Source: Buchnera aphidicola (Eriosoma lanigerum) (GTDB lineage Bacteria > Pseudomonadota > Gammaproteobacteria > Enterobacterales > Enterobacteriaceae). From it: a DNA stretch of 8,363 bases. This document shows positions 6,475-8,363 of the stretch, piece after piece. Position 1 is the stretch's first letter. Every line of letters starts with the position of its first letter. A program made the translations under genes and the position numbers. The DNA lies in the NCBI RefSeq assembly GCF_964059125.1, contig NZ_OZ060396.1, positions 1 through 8,363 on the forward strand, read 5' to 3'. Under the pieces are notes generated by a model. That model was not told where the DNA came from. It made no database searches and saw only the letters and a list, made by a program, of their open reading frames with translations.

Positions 6475-8055
6475 TTAAATTTTACCTCTATAATTATGAG
6501 CATGAGCAATTGCAATTAATACAGCTTGTGCTTTATTTTTACTTTCTAATATTTCTTCGTTTGCTATAGAATCAAAAACAATACCGGCACCTGCTTGTAT
6601 TGTTGCAATATTATTAACCACATATGCAGATCTAATAATGATACAAGTATCTAATTTTTGTAATCCAGTAAAGTAACCGATTGCTCCACCATATACTCCT
6701 CGATCTTCTTGTTCTTCTGCAATAATTTGCATTGCTCTAATTTTCGGTGCTCCAGTTAAAGTACCCATATTCATACAAGATTGATAAGCATGAAAAATAT
6801 CAATTTTTTCTTTTATTTTTCCAATAACTTTAGAAACTAAATGCATAACATGAGAATATTTTTCTACTTTCATTAAATTTTCTACATATCGAGTACCAGT
6901 TTCACAAATTTTAGCCAAATCGTTTCTGGCTAAATCTACTAACATTAAATGTTCAGACAATTCTTTTTTATCCATTCTCATTTCTAGTTCTATTTTACTA
7001 TCTAAATCTAAATTAATAGAACCATCTTTATTTTTCCCCCTAGATCGAGTACCAGCAATTGGATGAATTTCAACATTTTTATTTTTAAAATCATATTTTA
7101 ATGAACTTTCTGGAGAAGCACCAAATAATGTAAAATTTTGATCTTGCATAAAAAACATATAAGGGCTAGGATTAGATTTTTTTAATTCATCATAAGCTGC
7201 TAAAGAGTTAATACATGGTAAATAAAATTTTCGAGAGAGTACAATCTGAAAAATTTCTCCTAATTGAATCAAATTTTTCATTCTATGAATTTGTTCTCTA
7301 TATTTTTGATCTGTTTTATTAACTTTTACAGTTATATTATTTAAAGTACAACGAGTGATTTTAGGAAAAAATGTATTATTCAATATCTTTTTTATTTCTA
7401 CATGTCTAGTTTGAATTCTTTTAATTTCAATTTTATCATCAGTAAATATACTAGATTGAATTAAACAATTTTTTTTTCTATGATCTAAAAGTAATAACAT
7501 TTCAGCTAAATAAAAACAAAAATCAGGACAATTAGATTGTTTATTAACACGTATAACTGGTTCAAAATTAGTAATTAAATCATAAGAAAATAGTCCACCA
7601 AAAAAAACTGATCTTTCAGAATTTATGTTACTATGAATAAAATTAATCATACAACGCAATGATTCAAAAACTGATAAATTGATCAGTTTTTTTTCTTCAT
7701 CTAAATATACATTATTAGCATTAATTATTGGGAAAGTTAGAATTAAAATCATTTTTTTTCTAGCAATATGTATGTTTACATTAAATGAAATATATAAATC
7801 TAAAAGATGTAATATTTTTTCTCCATTTTTTGTTTTTGCTTGTAATTCTACTATATTACGAAAACAACAAATTCGAATCGCACAATCAATAATAATCATA
7901 CTTTCAAGACTATTTTTACTTTCATTTTCCGCAGATTCTAATAGCAAAACATTTTTTTTTTTATTACAGATTGTATTAAATATTAATGTAGGATTAAAGT
8001 GATATTTTGCTTCAGTTTGAATTAAATCAACATAAATTTTATTTTTTTTCATCAT
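6475..8055 (-). CDS. trpE: Anthranilate synthase component I
   Basis: TrpE converts chorismate and ammonia (from TrpG) to anthranilate and pyruvate. It is the committed, feedback-inhibited step of tryptophan synthesis. The protein has 526 residues, close to the 520 of E. coli TrpE. The N-terminal domain has LLES at 38-41, the tryptophan-binding feedback motif, and NPSPYMF at 295-301 also contributes to that site. Chorismate-domain motifs are HPIAGTR at 331-337, DLARND at 374-379, HLVS at 405-408, GTLTGAPK at 431-438, YGGAIGY at 455-461, CIIIRSA at 471-477 and QAGAGIV at 487-493. All are intact, so a functional, feedback-sensitive enzyme is expected. The start is ATGATG (8050-8055); the second ATG would give 525 residues, and no clear Shine-Dalgarno site decides between them. 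An 11-A run encodes part of residues 31-35. There is no Trp residue. Confidence 0.97.
   Translation of the reverse strand: MMKKNKIYVDLIQTEAKYHFNPTLIFNTICNKKKNVLLLESAENESKNSLESMIIIDCAIRICCFRNIVELQAKTKNGEKILHLLDLYISFNVNIHIARKKMILILTFPIINANNVYLDEEKKLINLSVFESLRCMINFIHSNINSERSVFFGGLFSYDLITNFEPVIRVNKQSNCPDFCFYLAEMLLLLDHRKKNCLIQSSIFTDDKIEIKRIQTRHVEIKKILNNTFFPKITRCTLNNITVKVNKTDQKYREQIHRMKNLIQLGEIFQIVLSRKFYLPCINSLAAYDELKKSNPSPYMFFMQDQNFTLFGASPESSLKYDFKNKNVEIHPIAGTRSRGKNKDGSINLDLDSKIELEMRMDKKELSEHLMLVDLARNDLAKICETGTRYVENLMKVEKYSHVMHLVSKVIGKIKEKIDIFHAYQSCMNMGTLTGAPKIRAMQIIAEEQEDRGVYGGAIGYFTGLQKLDTCIIIRSAYVVNNIATIQAGAGIVFDSIANEEILESKNKAQAVLIAIAHAHNYRGKI
6484..6488 (-). promoter_or_regulatory. Shine-Dalgarno site of trpG, inside the trpE 3' end
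   Basis: The minus strand reads GAGGT here, complementary to the 16S rRNA tail, 14 bases before the trpG ATG. That spacing is longer than ideal. The site overlaps the last Arg-Gly codons of trpE, so ribosomes finishing trpE would be near the trpG start. The site is kept in copy 3 (3294-3298) but lost in copy 1. Confidence 0.55.
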
Positions 8056-8363
8056 TGTATATTAATATTATTGTAGATTTAAAATACTAAAAATTATTTA
8101 TAATAATTTGATAAGATAATAAAAATTTTTCAGTATTTTTTTTTTACATATTACATTATATAATTATTATGTGTCAACAAATCTTAAAAAAAAATATTGT
8201 TCTCATTTATTTTATATATAAATAAAATTAAATTATTTTTGAAAGTAATTTTCTAAACTTAAGATTTAAATATAATATTTAAAATAATAAAAAACAAATT
8301 CTTTAATATTAAATAAATAAAAAATGTAATTTATTTTCATTTATATATAAATTTAATTAAAAA
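8056..8363. other. Upstream region of trpE, no gene
   Basis: This 308-base stretch holds the candidate promoter and otherwise nearly pure A+T. The minus strand contains no TGG between 8363 and the trpE start, so no Trp-rich leader peptide is encoded and no attenuator can be drawn. A short palindrome AAAAATTTTT lies at 8121-8130. If the molecule is circular, this region joins the DnaA-box array at position 1 and would form the intergenic space between origin and operon. Confidence 0.6.
8148..8177 (-). promoter_or_regulatory. Candidate trpEG promoter
   Basis: On the minus strand a perfect -35 hexamer TTGACA (8172-8177) is followed after 18 bases by TAATAT (8148-8153), a four-of-six -10 box. 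A better TATAAT lies only 11 bases from the -35 and is probably too close. Transcription would begin near 8141, giving a leader of about 85 bases. No TrpR-operator-like palindrome is visible. In sequence this A+T-rich, -10-like boxes arise by chance, so the support rests mainly on the TTGACA box and its position. Confidence 0.45.

Larger units (their letters stand above)
3849..7035. repeat. Tandem duplication unit B (about 3.2 kb), ending inside live trpE
   Basis: This is the second unit of the tandem duplication, with the same order of parts as 535-3848. Its right part is the functional trpG and the 3' third of the functional trpE. The remaining trpE 5' part (7036-8055) and its promoter lie outside the unit and have no young duplicate. 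This explains why only this operon can be complete. The exact junction lies in a CATCTTTATTTTT tract (3836-3848 and 7023-7035) shared by both ends. Confidence 0.8.

Noticed and set aside
7679..8002. Plus-strand open frame of 107 residues
   Set aside because: It lies wholly antisense to the conserved trpE coding sequence and resembles a hydrophobic shadow of A+T-rich codons.

Overview
The window looks like a complete or nearly complete trpEG plasmid of the aphid endosymbiont Buchnera aphidicola. The evidence is the extreme A+T richness, a stand-alone trpG (not fused to trpD as in Escherichia coli) beside an enterobacterial-type trpE, a dense DnaA-box array, and no rep gene or any other gene. 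Buchnera of the aphid Diuraphis noxia is known to carry plasmids with one trpEG plus tandem trpEG pseudogenes. This window fits that description, but the host species cannot be proven from sequence alone.

Layout: every gene and gene remnant is on the minus strand, so transcription runs right to left. The only intact genes are trpE (6475-8055) and trpG (5891-6469), which together encode anthranilate synthase. A candidate promoter lies at about 8148-8177. Its leader has no Trp codon, so no classical trp attenuator is visible. Positions 1-261 hold 22 perfect tandem copies of an 11-bp unit containing the DnaA box TTATGCACA, the presumed replication origin. If the molecule is circular, this array lies just upstream of the trpE promoter region.

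Nearly everything from 262 to 5870 is dead trpEG. Read base by base against the live genes, even the parts that look like anonymous A+T filler show trpG or trpE homology. I count four pseudo-operons. Copy 1 (262 to about 1070 or beyond) is a trpG 5' stub plus a decayed trpE. Copy 2 (1677 to about 2690) is an older trpG/trpE remnant with internal deletions. Copy 3 (2712 to about 4490 or beyond) is a recently lost trpG and a chimeric trpE. Copy 4 (5102 to about 5850) is a near twin of copy 2.

The simplest history is one unequal crossover between the live trpE and an already decayed trpE. It duplicated a unit of about 3.2-3.3 kb (roughly 535-3848 and 3849-7035). This explains why copy 3 trpE is almost identical to the live gene in its 3' third but matches heavily decayed copy 1 in its 5' part.

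Functionally, TrpE binds chorismate and carries the tryptophan feedback site, and TrpG supplies ammonia from glutamine. Their product, anthranilate, feeds trpD-C-B-A, which lie elsewhere (on the chromosome in known Buchnera). The plasmid therefore amplifies the committed, feedback-limited step of tryptophan supply to the aphid, while also carrying decayed former extra copies.
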